The position numbers and the translations under genes were made by a program. Below, in pieces: positions 46,723 to 58,700 of a stretch of DNA of 64,000 nucleotides. The notes under the pieces are model-generated. The model saw nothing but the letters and a program-made list of their open reading frames with translations, was not told where the DNA came from and ran no database searches. Every line of letters starts with the position of its first letter. Within the stretch, counting starts at the first letter, position 1. The DNA lies in assembly GCA_009792885.1 (NCBI GenBank), contig WMCF01000015.1:11731033-11795032 (forward strand). Reading direction: 5' to 3'. Source of the stretch: Eremophila alpestris peregrina. Lineage: Eukaryota > Chordata > Aves > Passeriformes > Alaudidae.

Positions 46723-49700
46723 ACACTCTGACAGCGCTGAGATATAAACCAGAGTCTTATCTGTTTAGTACTCCCTAGATCTAGGCAGTTTTGAGTAGGC
46801 ATTTAAGATTCTTAAACTACTTTAAAACATAAATGTGGGTACTTCCAGTGTTAGGCAACAGGTTTCTAATGTGTAGGCTGCAGTTCTTCAACTGACATTT
46901 AAGGTTTTTAGCATATATCTTCTAATTCTGATATGAAAATGAGTTACAGCTTTTCTGCCTATACGTCTTTTTTATTTTTATTTCTTATTTTATTTTATAT
47001 TTTATATGTGTATATATAATGAAAACTTTAAAATTAAATAAGGTGGGCAAAATTTAGGAATATAATGTTTCTAGCAAACACAATTTGTGGGTTTTTACCA
47101 GAGGAAAATATACTTGCCTGTCTGGTATTGAACTACATTTAAATAAAGGAGATCTAAATAAGTAGTATTGCTATACCCATTCCTGCAATTAATGTCATTA
47201 CAGAAGGAGGCATGTCTTGTTCTTCACTTTCTCGATGCACATCACACGGAGGAGGCAAAGACCTGGGTACCATTCTGTGCAGCCTGTGCACTCATATTCC
47301 CTAAATTCCTCACTTCTTCATGTGGCCAGCAGCTAAGCAGAGCTGTAAACAGAGACTCAAGAGTGTTTAGCAAGGCATGATAATGTGCCATCCTCAGCAT
47401 GTCAAATGTGGTACGTAGCTCAAAGTTCATCTTATATGTAGTGCCTCTGCTGTGGTTATAATTTATAATTTTTACAGTGCCCAAAAGAGTATTTCTAGGC
47501 AAGGAGTAATTCAGCAGCCCAGCAGTTTCATTACTGCAGAGTCAGGCTCCTGTGTTCAACACATTTTACCTTGCACTTGCAACACTCTGCAGTTCTCCAG
47601 GCAGAATGAATGCTTAGATGTACAAAGGAAATGTGTTGCCTTTAAAAAAAGTAATTTCCATAATTTCTCACTGTGAACAGACTTAATTCTTATAAAAAAC
47701 TAACAAAAGCTCCTCATCTCTAATGCAAGACAACTTTAACCTCCCATATCAGTAACATCTATAAACTTTTTTTTATGTTCTTGCTAGCCAGTCAAGTAAA
47801 GGAGCAGGAATTGCTCCTCACAGATTACAGCCACCACTAGACCTTTGTTACATGCATAAAAATGCATGCCGAAGTATTTTGGATGCAGGAACCTCATCAT
47901 TCTCCTTTGCAAACAGGTTTTCCCCTTGAAGGTGGACCTACAGCTGCACAGTGGAGTCCAAAGCAGATTCTACTTTATAACTGTAGAGACTTCCACTTTT
48001 TATTCTGGGTTTGCATTGCTTTGTTTGAAGAATTTGTTTTGTACTTCTTTTAAAATCTTTCCCCCTTATTTTTAACTTTTTTTGGTGGCATCTTCAAAAA
48101 CTATGCCCTCCCAACCTGCCCTTTCCCGTGTTCTAAATATAAATGTAGAAACAAAGAAACACATATTAATAAATAAAGAAGCACAGGTGTGCCTTGCAGA
48201 CAGTAAGTTTTTTAAAGTCCTTCCTGAATTCTTGAATCATTATCCCTGCATAATTTATAGTATGTTACCATGTGTAAACACTGAACCTGGCCCACAAAGA
48301 GATGTGAGTTGGTTCAAAACATAGACCTTATATTTTTACAGTAGAGGGCATAAGCTATTTATTTAAATTTTTGCCTGTATTTTCTAATCAACAGAGTGTG
48401 AAAGAAAGGCAGAAGATATGAAGTTCATTATTCCCTTTCCACCTCTCTTGCTCAGAGGCAGAGATGCTGATAGTGTACTGGTTGAACACTGAGTCCTCTT
48501 CAATTATTGCCCCATGAGCTTAAGACTTCTTTTATGAAGCAAAAATAAGCAGGGGAAGAAAACCAGTCAAGAACCAGCCAGATGCATGTAGTGAAGGAGA
48601 ACAAAAGGGAAATTAGTTCTTTTTGCTAATTATATTGACTAAAAGCTCAGCATGGCACACAGTGTGGTTCTGAGAACAGGTATGTTTTTTGAAGACATAT
48701 TTTAGTGGACAGATTCAGAAAAGCAACAAAAAAAGAGGCTCCTTGTGTTCAAAGTAGCTTGACTTTGCCTCCCATGCAGAGAATTCATTGGGTTTAGTAT
48801 CTGAACTTTATTCTCCAAGATCATTAAATGCATCAACATAAACGGTAGTATATTTTTCTCTTTCCTGAATAATATGTTGTGGGGTTTGTGTCTTTCTCTT
48901 CCTTGAAGAGCAATAAAACCTCTAAATAGACCTCAGTGTGATGACATATCTTTAGCTACCAGCTAAGGTTCACACAGCTCACATTTATAACTGTTCACAC
49001 AGTTGCTCATTGATTCCTGTCCTCAACAGGACATTTGGGAATGGCTGTGCCTGGCATTGGGGTAACCCTGGCCTCTCCTCCCAGAGGCCACCCCTGCAGC
49101 ACCACTCCTACTCCCTACAAATCTTACCGTGTATAGTTAACATACTGAGCAATACCGGATATTTTTTTTTTTTAATTATGAAAACTTGGAGCAAAAAGTC
49201 ATGAAAACACTTGATTTGAAAGAGAGAATTTTATCAAGTTTTCACAGAGGCACTAAAGATCATTGACATCATGGTTATCAAATAGAAATCATTTTTTTTT
49301 GAAACACAACATTGTCAAAAAGCTTTACCTATTTTTCTCTTTATCTAGTGCAGTTTTAAAGCAATCTAATGATATTTAGAAATAAAAAGAAAGTTAAAAA
49401 TATGAGATTTAAAAGTTGAAATTGTTAAGATTTTTGAGACTATTGATTTGAAGCATTGCATTTTAGAAATGTCAAAATTAAATCTGTGATTTTTTCCCTT
49501 TTACTATTTTTATCCCAGACTATATTGGAGTGTAATTTTATAAAGATTTTTTCCCCTCTGCTACATGGAAATGACTCACTCTGTGTTTTTCAGAATATCT
49601 AAAGATTTAAGCATCTGTCTGAAGTCCACATTGTGAAATTGCCTTACAGCTATATAGAATAATTTTCACCTGAAAACTGAGAATAGTATCTGTGAGGAAA

Positions 49701-50149
49701 CTAGACACTTTACTACCGAATATAGCTCAGGTGCTTAAAATTTTACTTTTGATGAATCAACATTTTCTGCTAAAAAATTTCTTTTTCTCTGAAAACATGT
49801 TCAGATAATTTTGTTTTAGGACATATAATGCCATGTCCTGTCATGTCATATCATGTCTACAACTTCATTGACCCTGTTTGCTAAATCTAGTTTTACCCTT
49901 TTTAGTGATGGAAACAGTAATGTTTTGATAGTCATATGCATAAGGTATCCTGTGAAACAAAATCAAGTCTAGTCTCAATTTCTTTTTCAATAAGTTTTTT
50001 CAATAATAGTTGTGGGTTAAGTGAATGTTTTTGATGCCAGCAACATAAATTCATTTCCACAATTTTCATGGTTTGAAATCCCTTGTTAACCAGCACAGCC
50101 TAGATGAGAACAAATAGAAGGGAATGAAGACTAGCTTCTGACTTGAAGA
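46723..50149. other. Unique non-coding sequence
   Basis: No recognised gene or transposon over 3.4 kb. Frames near 47168-47676 and 47862-48324 are short and overlap on both strands, with no recognisable domain. The part at about 49840-49860 repeats CATGTC-like words (ATGCCATGTCCTGTCATGTCATATCATGTC), a small degenerate array. Confidence 0.5.
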
Positions 50150-50517
50150 TGTGGTATCAGAGGGGTCAGATATACATCCTATGCTTGTACAAAATTGTTG
50201 TATTTCCCCCAAGAAACTGCTTCCCCCTACCCCAGGATATGGAAGGCCGAGATATCCCTCTGACCTTTACCCCTTTCCCCTGTCCCATAGCCCTGGGCCA
50301 AACAGCCCACCAGAGATAAGGCCTGTATAAGACCCTGTATTTCCTTGTCCTCTCTCTTTCCACGTGGACCCCCACGAATAAAGACCTTCAAACATCATGG
50401 AAGGAGCCTCTCCTGGTAATCCCAGTCCTGTCTCTGAGATATCTCCCCCCCTGGGCCCCGTGGGGAATCTGAGCTGGCCTTGAGTCTTTGGGGGGCTGCA
50501 CGGGGGGAATAATCTCA
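50150..50517 (+). mobile_element. Solo LTR of an endogenous retrovirus, boundaries approximate
   Basis: The block is GC-rich, unlike its surroundings, with retroviral LTR order. A short U3 leads to a TATA-like TATAAG at 50326-50331. The polyadenylation signal AATAAA follows 46 bases later at 50377-50382, then a C/G-rich U5. TGTGG at 50150 and ATCTCA at 50517 give possible TG...CA ends, but I find no matching target duplication, so either end may be off by some bases. No gag-pol follows. The minus-strand frames at 50166-50518 are not genes. Confidence 0.65.
50326..50382 (+). promoter_or_regulatory. LTR core promoter and poly(A) signal
   Basis: TATAAG at 50326 and AATAAA at 50377 bracket the probable R region of the LTR. 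A CACGTGG E-box lies between them at 50361-50367. Whether it still drives transcription cannot be told from sequence. Confidence 0.5.
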
Positions 50518-53500
50518 CAAAATATGGATTTCTATCTCTGATTCTAAATTTTGACTTTACTCAGTTTGGCTTTATTCATGACCAATTAGAGTTTATGGTA
50601 CAGGCATACTCATCTGGGGTATTTTAATTTCTGAAATATCTTTCAAAACCTTGATTGTACTTCTAGTTTAAACCCATTTTTCTTGGCTGTAAAATTGTGT
50701 CTCAATTTGTGATTTAGGATACTCATTCATCTCTCTCATCTCACTTTTAAGTTTTTTTCTTTATCCTGTGAAATCTATCTGGATATATTTTGTATCTCAT
50801 CCAGCTTTTCTTTATCCACTCCTCTTCTGGAGTGTTTACATCTCCAACACATTAGAATTAAGGTAAGAGCAGTATTACACATAAGAGTATAGAAGTGTTC
50901 ATCTAATATGTTTGAGCTTTTTAATGCATAGATACATATTTGGGTTCTTTCAGGCAGTTTTCACTGTAGTAGCCTGAAGTGCATGGCTTTAATAATTATT
51001 GACTGCTTTTCAGCCATTATCTCTTCTGGGATGGAATAGCAATGAGCACTACAGATTTTCCTGGTAGTATCAGGGAAACCTGTTCACAATATGAATAAGT
51101 CATCAACAGTCCACTGCAGGTAGAGCCAAAATACTTTGTCAGGTGGATACCTTCCTAGATGCAAACCAAATTATTTTATGCGTGGTTGGTTACACAGTAT
51201 ATTTCTACATTTACTTATATTGCTATGCTGCATTTAGCTGACTAATGGCTCAAGAATTTTATTTGCTAACTTCATCCAAAGCACCTGCTCAAGGATTGCA
51301 AAAGTATGAATAATTTCTATGGAATCAACAAAGGGAAAAGAAAAACCAACAAAACCTGAAACAATTTCAGCTACATAAAATTCAATACCTATTACAATAC
51401 ACAATTATTTCTTAATAAAATCACTCTAAAGATATGGCCAGAAGACCAGTCATTAGGGAGGGCAGGACATATTGATGTACAACTCTCAGTGACACTTCAG
51501 GACAGATTTGCTGAGGTGAAGGTAAGGCTCTGGGGCTGTAGCCAACCCATCAACATGTCCTTGGGCAGCGTGCTGAGATGTGACATGGCAGTCACCTTAC
51601 AGCTGAACAGTTGTGATGACCATATTGAAGCTGGATCCATCCTGATGTTATCAGTGGGTAGATATCTTGGGATGGTTTGCCTCAGTCACAATATGATAAC
51701 ATTTAAGCATATATTTAAGTCTTTACCTTTTTGACAAGGCAAAACAATAGCTGTCTTCCAATAGAACGTGTTAAAGAGATATATTAGTAAAAGTTAATAT
51801 TTGTAATTCTCTAATTGCTGAAAAATATATGGCAAATGAAAAACTTTATTATTCTCATTTTCAGTCATCTTCAGTCTTCTTCTGTGTGGTAATCCATACT
51901 TAAATGTAAACAAATAATTTATGCAGTATTAATTAACAATTGAAAGGAAGACTGTGCCCAGATCTTGGCTTGCACAAGAACATTGAAAGGGGTTGCAGGA
52001 AAGAATGGGAAAAAATTATATACGTTTATTTAGAAATTAGAATAATTTTTCTTAAGCTATCCTAGTGTAATGAAAATATGTACTAAGTACTGTTATGGCA
52101 CAGCCTGCTGTACAAACAAATGTGTGTCTTTATTCACACACAGGTAATACCACAAAAATATCCCACATTCAGAAGATGGAATCTTATAATAATTGTTTCA
52201 TCACACTTAACTGAAAACTTGTAAAAATTATAAACCGAGCAAACCAAAACAATTGAAGTATCAAGTGGGCAAATAGAACAAAGGATGTAAGTCCTCTGCA
52301 TGATCCTATACTCAATGAGCTTAATGCTGTCATAATACTCCTTCTGTTTAGTGTGACAACCATATTAGATTGACACAATTGGAAAAGGAAGTGAACCTTA
52401 TGCAGCCCAGCTGACATGCATTAAAATAGTTGACTTGATCTTAGCTCTTTAATATAAATTAGATAAACTTTGTGATTCATATTGGAGGAAAAGTACTTTC
52501 TTAGAAAAAACTTAAACCCACTGCAACTGGTCTCATGGAAACAAGCTGACTTAACCAGTGAACACTTGACATACATCAATATAAAAGAAGCTGTCAAATT
52601 TAATTAGTGCCTTTAAATGCAACGGTCACCCCCTCTGACAATAATCTGGACTCAACCAAAAAATAACAGAGGGTATCACAGAAAATACCTTCTTTATTGA
52701 TAACTTCTGTAAGGAGAGAACATCCAGAGCCCAGTCAGCTGATAGAGAAAATGAGTTTTCTCAGTTTAATTTGAAAATTATGCACTTGACAGTTTTCAAT
52801 GTGTGTTTTCAGAATGACCACAGATTTAAAATTAGCTGACATTTATCTGAGATGACCTTTCCAGAGCAGTCTCAAAGCCCCAACTTTGCTGATTGTTTCC
52901 TCAAATGATTGCCCCTACTCAGCACTGTTATAATCCCATAAAAAGTAAGAACAGACCAGAAAGTGTCCCAATCTTGAACTGTGTTTGAACAAATAATCTC
53001 AGCAAACACAGGAGATTTTCTTTTAATTGGGAATATAAAATCAGGAACAAAAAAATCAGTCCTTCATTTATTATTCCAAATAATAAGAAAATAAAGGTAA
53101 AGTCAGAAGCTTCACTACTTACTGTTATAATGACATTTACTTTTTATTTTCATAAAATTTTTTTTAGAAGTATCTATTTTTGTTTTCATCACTGTATCTG
53201 TATCTGTACTGGAGTGAACCCATAACTGGATGGTTATGTGTGCTGTTATCAGTCTAAGTCAAAGAGACATGTCTTGGAGATACTTGCATGGAGGCAGTCA
53301 TAAGACCCAGCTTAAATAATTTAAAAGCATTCTAGCTGATCTGCTCCTCAGGGTTCCACTCCACTCCCTTACATTTTCATTGCTGAGAATTAATCCCTGG
53401 TTTACTTTTCTATTCCTTTAAATAGATAATGAATGCACTGATAAAATATCACAAAATGGCTAGCTTTTACAAGACATATCCCTAAATGAGTAAAATAACC

Positions 53501-55020
53501 TCCTCCAAAATGGACAGCAGAATTTTGATTGATGTACACGGAAGTTTTCTAAAAAATACTATTCAATACTGGACTACTGGGAGCAGAGTTAGACCACATC
53601 TATATACTTCTAAAAGTGTTCTTTATAATTCATTATTGATAATATAGGTCTTCTATATAAAATCTTAAAGCATAGTAAATTAAGAAAATATTATTTATGG
53701 TACAATGTGGTTTTCAAATCTTTGAAAAAATTTCTCAGTAAATGTAAGCATCTGGACAAAAGGTTTCCTTCATTTTACATCTTTTTAAAATTTCCAGTCT
53801 GTACTTACTTCTCCCTGTCCTAATGCATATATTTTAAACCATTTGATGGCATGTTTCTTTTCACTCAAAATAGTGCAGCCTTCTGAGAAGTATAACTGAT
53901 GGGGCAGGATGCAGCTGCTTGAATTGTAATCAGTACAAAATGAATTGACCATATTACATTAAATCTTGGTTCATCAGCTTGCATCAGCCCTAAGGTTTTG
54001 TCACTGATGTATGATAAATAACAAAATCTCTTGGATTTTTAAATTAACCCTTTGCATTCCAGAATTGTAGCTTATATCATCAGCTAGAAAGTTTTCATGG
54101 TGCTTGTTTTAGGAAGCTCTTTTTCACTATACTTTTGTCTAAATAAAACTCTTCACTATGGAATATTATAACTGCATTTTACTTTTTTACTTGAAATTCT
54201 TATGCCTTTATTCCATTTCTAATGCTTGAAATTATTTATCCAATATGCTGTGTGGTTATGTTTTGGAATTTCATTCCCTACTGACTAAAGAACTAAACTA
54301 GTTGTCAGCCTATTTTCTGACGACTGAAAAGTTAAAAGTTTGAAAGTTAAGACTAGTGAACTTCTGGGAGATTTTTATTTAATTGAAACAAAATTTCAGG
54401 ACTGAATTCCAGGTAATTACATATAAAAATATTTTAAGTCTCTGTGTAATTTTAAATACTATTAATAAAATCCACTTATTTTTCTTTTTCCATATATTTA
54501 CATTTAAACACAGACAAAATTGTTGTTGTCTGTACCATACTTTTTTTCGTTTTAACAAGAATATAATATCTTTTAAATGTTTATTTTGGAATCATATGAA
54601 TATTGTAAGAACCCTTTGGAAGATACCTATGCCTTCCACTGAGTGTTTTCCACTGATTAAGCATGTACTGAATGTACTGATAAATCCACTGATTCAGTAT
54701 CTGCTAAGATTACACAGGCTGGAGCATAAGCATACAGACTGTCACTAACCTGGTTTCAAGACAGCCCATGGCAACTAAGCATACTGTAAAACACCAAGTT
54801 GCTGCTACATGGCCTACTTATGGGAAGAAGACTTACACAAATCTGTATTTTCACAGTAATCTATGTTTTGCTCTCATTTAAGTATCATAAGTAACATTAT
54901 GCTTGCAGGAGTTTCCTTTGAATTTGAAACAAAAAAAATTACTAGCAATATGCCACTGTCATAATTTAATATTTGCTTAGGTACTTAAAAATTCTACTCT
55001 ACTGTCAGAGTTATCTCTTC
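50518..55020. other. Unique non-coding sequence
   Basis: No recognised gene or transposon over 4.5 kb. The interval 51450-51700 is less AT-rich and holds an 81-codon plus-strand frame with a possible 32-base splice-bounded piece (51490-51521, ending AAG-GTAAGG, read as TLQDRFAEVK); I do not recognise it. The frame at 54383-54748 (121 codons) is in AT-rich sequence with no motif. Confidence 0.5.
51490..51521 (+). other. Splice-bounded 32-base segment (weak exon candidate)
   Basis: ACAACTCTCAG precedes and an excellent donor, GAAG-GTAAGG, follows. One frame is open and stays open to 51734. The segment is very short and has no recognised partner, so I give it little weight. Confidence 0.1.
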
Positions 55021-55631
55021 TGAGATTAACCCCAACAATGTAAAATCTTTCTTCTCACCGGCCCATGCTTGAAAGAAGGAATCGGAGAACGTCTGGGTTG
55101 CGGACTGCAGATGTTTATTTTACATCTTATCTCTAAGTTCTTTCTTTGTCCAGCGTGATGTTCACAGGCAGCTGGAAAGATGGATTCTTTTCCGCCCACG
55201 ACAGTGTCTGGACTTTTATACCCTAAACCTACATTAACATTGTTTTTCTCTAAACACCAATAACTAAAACCCATGTCATGCAGTGAAATTTTACCTTTAC
55301 CAATCCTAAAAACCCAACACCCTTTGCAAAGAGGAAGAGGAAGAGAAGGACAGGAAAATGTGACTCTTATCAATTGATCTGCCACCATATTTGCCCTATT
55401 CATGTCTATGTAATAAAATATAAAACTACTTCTACACACCCAGTGACATAACAAAATCACACAAATCAAACCCTTGTGACCTCCAAATCCTCAGAAAACC
55501 CTGACAGTGCTTTTTCCACGGGCTGAGACCCAAAACCATCACTGTTTCGGGCACAGGCCAGGGAGGATCACCCCCTCTGTCCAGGCTCCTGCCCATCCAG
55601 GAGAACCAGAGAGATACTCTGGTTCGCCACA
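55021..55631 (-). mobile_element. Solo ERVK-like LTR, minus strand
   Basis: On the minus strand this 611-base element begins TGTGGCGAACCAGAG, a form common in passerine ERVK LTRs, and ends TTAATCTCA. It carries a TATA box (TATAAAAG, plus-strand 55213-55220) and an AATAAA signal (55114-55119), in LTR order. The flanks CTCTTC (55015-55020) and CTCTAC (55632-55637) match at 5 of 6 bases, fitting a 6-bp ERVK duplication with one later change. No gag-pol is adjacent. The minus-strand frames at 55026-55469 (147 codons) and 55432-55632 lie wholly or almost wholly inside the LTR and are not genes. Confidence 0.85.
55114..55220 (-). promoter_or_regulatory. LTR core promoter and poly(A) signal, minus strand
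   Basis: TATAAAAG (55213-55220 read in reverse) is a canonical TATA box, and AATAAA (55114-55119 in reverse) lies about 95 bases downstream, defining U3-R-U5 order. Transcription would run towards lower coordinates. Confidence 0.6.
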
Positions 55632-55637
55632 CTCTAC

Positions 55638-55695
55638 CTAAATTTTATGTCCTGTGATTTAAAAAAATGTAACTGCACAAGCATGCATGAATTAT
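55638..55695. other. Short spacer between LTR and CR1
   Basis: Unique AT-rich sequence with no feature. Confidence 0.5.
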
Positions 55696-55780
55696 GAATC
55701 ACAGAAACACAGAATGGGTACAGTTGGAAGAGACCACTGGAGGTCATCTAGCGCAACACCCCTGCTCAAGCAGGTTCTCC
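55696..55780 (-). mobile_element. CR1 LINE 3'-end fragment, minus strand
   Basis: GAATCACAGAAACACAGAATGG is the reverse complement of a CR1 tail. It is followed by CAGTTGGAAGAGACC, GGAGGTCATCTAG and CCCTGCTCAAGCAGG, all typical of the last 90 bases of CR1 read in reverse. Confidence 0.92.
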
Positions 55781-58700
55781 TTTAAAGAAAACAATATTAA
55801 TCCTTTTTTATTGGTGGAAATTTATTAGACAGAAGAAGTAAGGGGGGAATATTTTCTGTATTAGTCTACTCATTTATAAGTTTAAGTATAAATGGATCAT
55901 CCAGATCCATCAGAAAGTGTACAAGAACTCCAGTTCTGTCTTGCCTTCCATAACTTGAAGCATTATAGAAACAGAAAATATCATCGACAACTGTCTACCA
56001 ACTCAAATAAATCTAGTCTTGGACAGGAACACATCATGACCAACAAAATAGAAAATAGGTCTAGAGACTGAGGAATCAGTTGTGCATCTTGATCCTTAGT
56101 TGACTGGGAGACAGGAGACAGGTTCCTATTCCCACTTGTTAGCATGGGTGGGCATTGCCCAAGTAGCTCTCTGGGGAAGGAGACACCAAATAAATCCATG
56201 CACAAACATGTCAATGGAATTAAATAGGCTGCATGCCTGTGTGGAACAGAGGAGTTTCAGGATTTTAAAAGTTAGGAAAGGGTAGCTTAATTAAGCCCGA
56301 GTGCCTCTACTACTTAGAAATAAAGGAAATGACTGCAATCAGTGAGTGGAAACATAAAATGTTTTCAGAACATGTGCTCACCAAAGGGAAAATTTCCCTG
56401 GCAACCTAAGCAATGAGCCTGTGACGTTTATCACACCAGTTCTTTTTCACCTACTACATTGTATTTTTTTTGAATTAATAAAGTGGGAAAAGTGGGTCAG
56501 AGAGTGGAACATTTACACTGAAAGAAATCGTCGTGTGAGTAACGGGAGATTATTTGCTGTAGTCTGAGGTCAGCATGCATCTTGCTGAAACAGCTCAGAG
56601 TGTTTTATAGCTGCTTTTGTACCTGGCATATTTCTATTTTATAATTGCATCAATGTGCGACATTGATATAATGATTCTTGAACATTTTTTTTTACCTCTA
56701 AGCATCATACACCTGCCCAAGGTTTCCACTTACAGGGAACATTAATTATTCTATGAAATTGACAAAAATCTAAGTTATTTTATCCAGTGGAAGTTCAATA
56801 GCTCTTGCAAAGCAGATCCTGGCAGTATCAATTTGCAAAATTCAAGTAGTGCAAAATCAGCTTCCATCTGTTAGGATAGATAAAGCAACAGTTAACACAT
56901 TGAAAAGATTAAGTGGGTATATTGGCCAACATTCAGTAATTACAAGTCCTTAAAGAAAAAAAAAAGAAAAGGAAAAAAAGGACCACAAAGTGAACAAAGC
57001 CTCCTTAGCTGAGGAATATTTTTCCAGGTCAGGCAATGTTGAAAGATATAAACTAAAGACTCATGTGTCTATAAGTTTGCCGGTATCTATTTTGCCAAAA
57101 GATATTTTTCATTATATAGATATAGAATACATAATTTTAAATAAATGCTAAATAGAAAGTAAACTGATTACAAATGTTGAATGGCTGTACTGAATAAAAG
57201 CTAGCATTCTGAACTACACTTTTGTTTATAGGGAACATGAATCTGAAGCTTCCACTTTGTTTCTAATGTAGAACTCTTGGAAGCTGAAGTTTAGCCATGT
57301 GGTAACTCCATCACTGAAACAAGGTAAAACAGGTCAGACCGTCGTGAGGCAAACCTGCACACAAAAATCAAGTCCCTAGCAGTTTCTTTAGCTAGAAGAT
57401 GGTCTAAAAGTTCTTGTAACATCAGAAAACTTATATAAGATGTTATAAATACTGGAATGGAGAGGAAAAAATATAGACAAGTCTCATGAACAGGACAGTG
57501 TCCTCTAGTTGATGCAGAATACTACAGCTGTGTCATAACAAGGCATTTTTGCAATCTACTACTCCTTAACAATATTTAGCAGGCATCTGTAAGAAAAGGC
57601 AGTCTCTATTTGAATAGTTACATTGCTTGGGGTTACTGCCTAACTCTGCCACTGACAGGAGCTATGAACACAGTGTGTTTATTAGTGTGATGATGTGCCA
57701 GCAATATATGTATTTACATGGAGGCATTACAACATTTTGCACTCTATTTCTTCAAGGAGAATTTGAATAAAAGTTTTCGAGACTCTAATAGAAGCAGAAT
57801 ACATACACCAAGGAATTTTGGGATAGTACAAATGGTCAATTATTTGAACTACAGCTTTAAAAAGGTTGGACATGATGAAAACTTCACCCTTGCTTAGAAA
57901 GGAACTTAAATAAGAACTTGATGATACTTTAGGCCAAAGATGCTATACAGATGTCTTTAGCCCAATGCAACATAAGTCATATGCTTTATGAAATACTAAT
58001 TAAAAAGCAGTAGTAATATTGGATACCTTAGTGAATCTTTTTCTTGCTAGATTTGTTCATTCCAGCTTGAAGCTGCTGTTTTGTTAGTATTCTTAGTTCA
58101 GAAACGGGGAGCCCTTGTGAGGAGTTATTTGCTCCTGGGTAATGTTTAGTTAGAATAGAAGGATGGTTTCCCTGAAAGCTTGAAACTCAATAGTAAGACT
58201 AAAATGCAATGGTTTTAAAGGAATACAGGAAAACCATGACAATCATCAGACTTGAGCATCAAACATCAGAATTGTTTGATTGCTGTCAAATTTGTCAATA
58301 GTATCATGAAGAAGAGCTAGAAAGGAGAACTGCAGGAATGAAGATTAAATTTTGTAGATCTTAAGAAGAGAAAACATGCAATTATGGGAAAGAAATTTCA
58401 AGGTACCCAATTGAAAGCCAGATTTAAAGTAACATGTTAAAATCATTGAAAATAAAGTATGTAATGTAAACTATCTTATATGAAAATGTGACAGATAAGC
58501 AGAAGGACATGAGAGCCCTTAGTTTCATGTACAAAAGACCAAGACATAAAAAGTGTCTGAAATACAGTTCTGGATATAAAGCAGGGAAAGTTTGCAGCTG
58601 TTGAGGATAAAGGAAAGGATTCTGTCCTGACAAACAGTTACTGTGAATCTAAAAAACAAACTTGGCCATGAATAGATATATAAAAAGTTATAAATAAGAC

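Noticed and set aside
54383..54748. 121-codon plus-strand open frame
   Set aside because: AT-rich sequence with skewed F/I/L/N/K composition, no recognisable motif, and no splice or promoter evidence.
55026..55469. 147-codon minus-strand open frame
   Set aside because: It lies entirely inside the ERVK-like LTR, spanning its TATA and poly(A) signals; LTRs of this type are not coding.
57850..57890. GGTTGGACATGATGAAAAC resembling a CR1 3' end
   Set aside because: The flanking sequence does not continue the CR1 match on either side.
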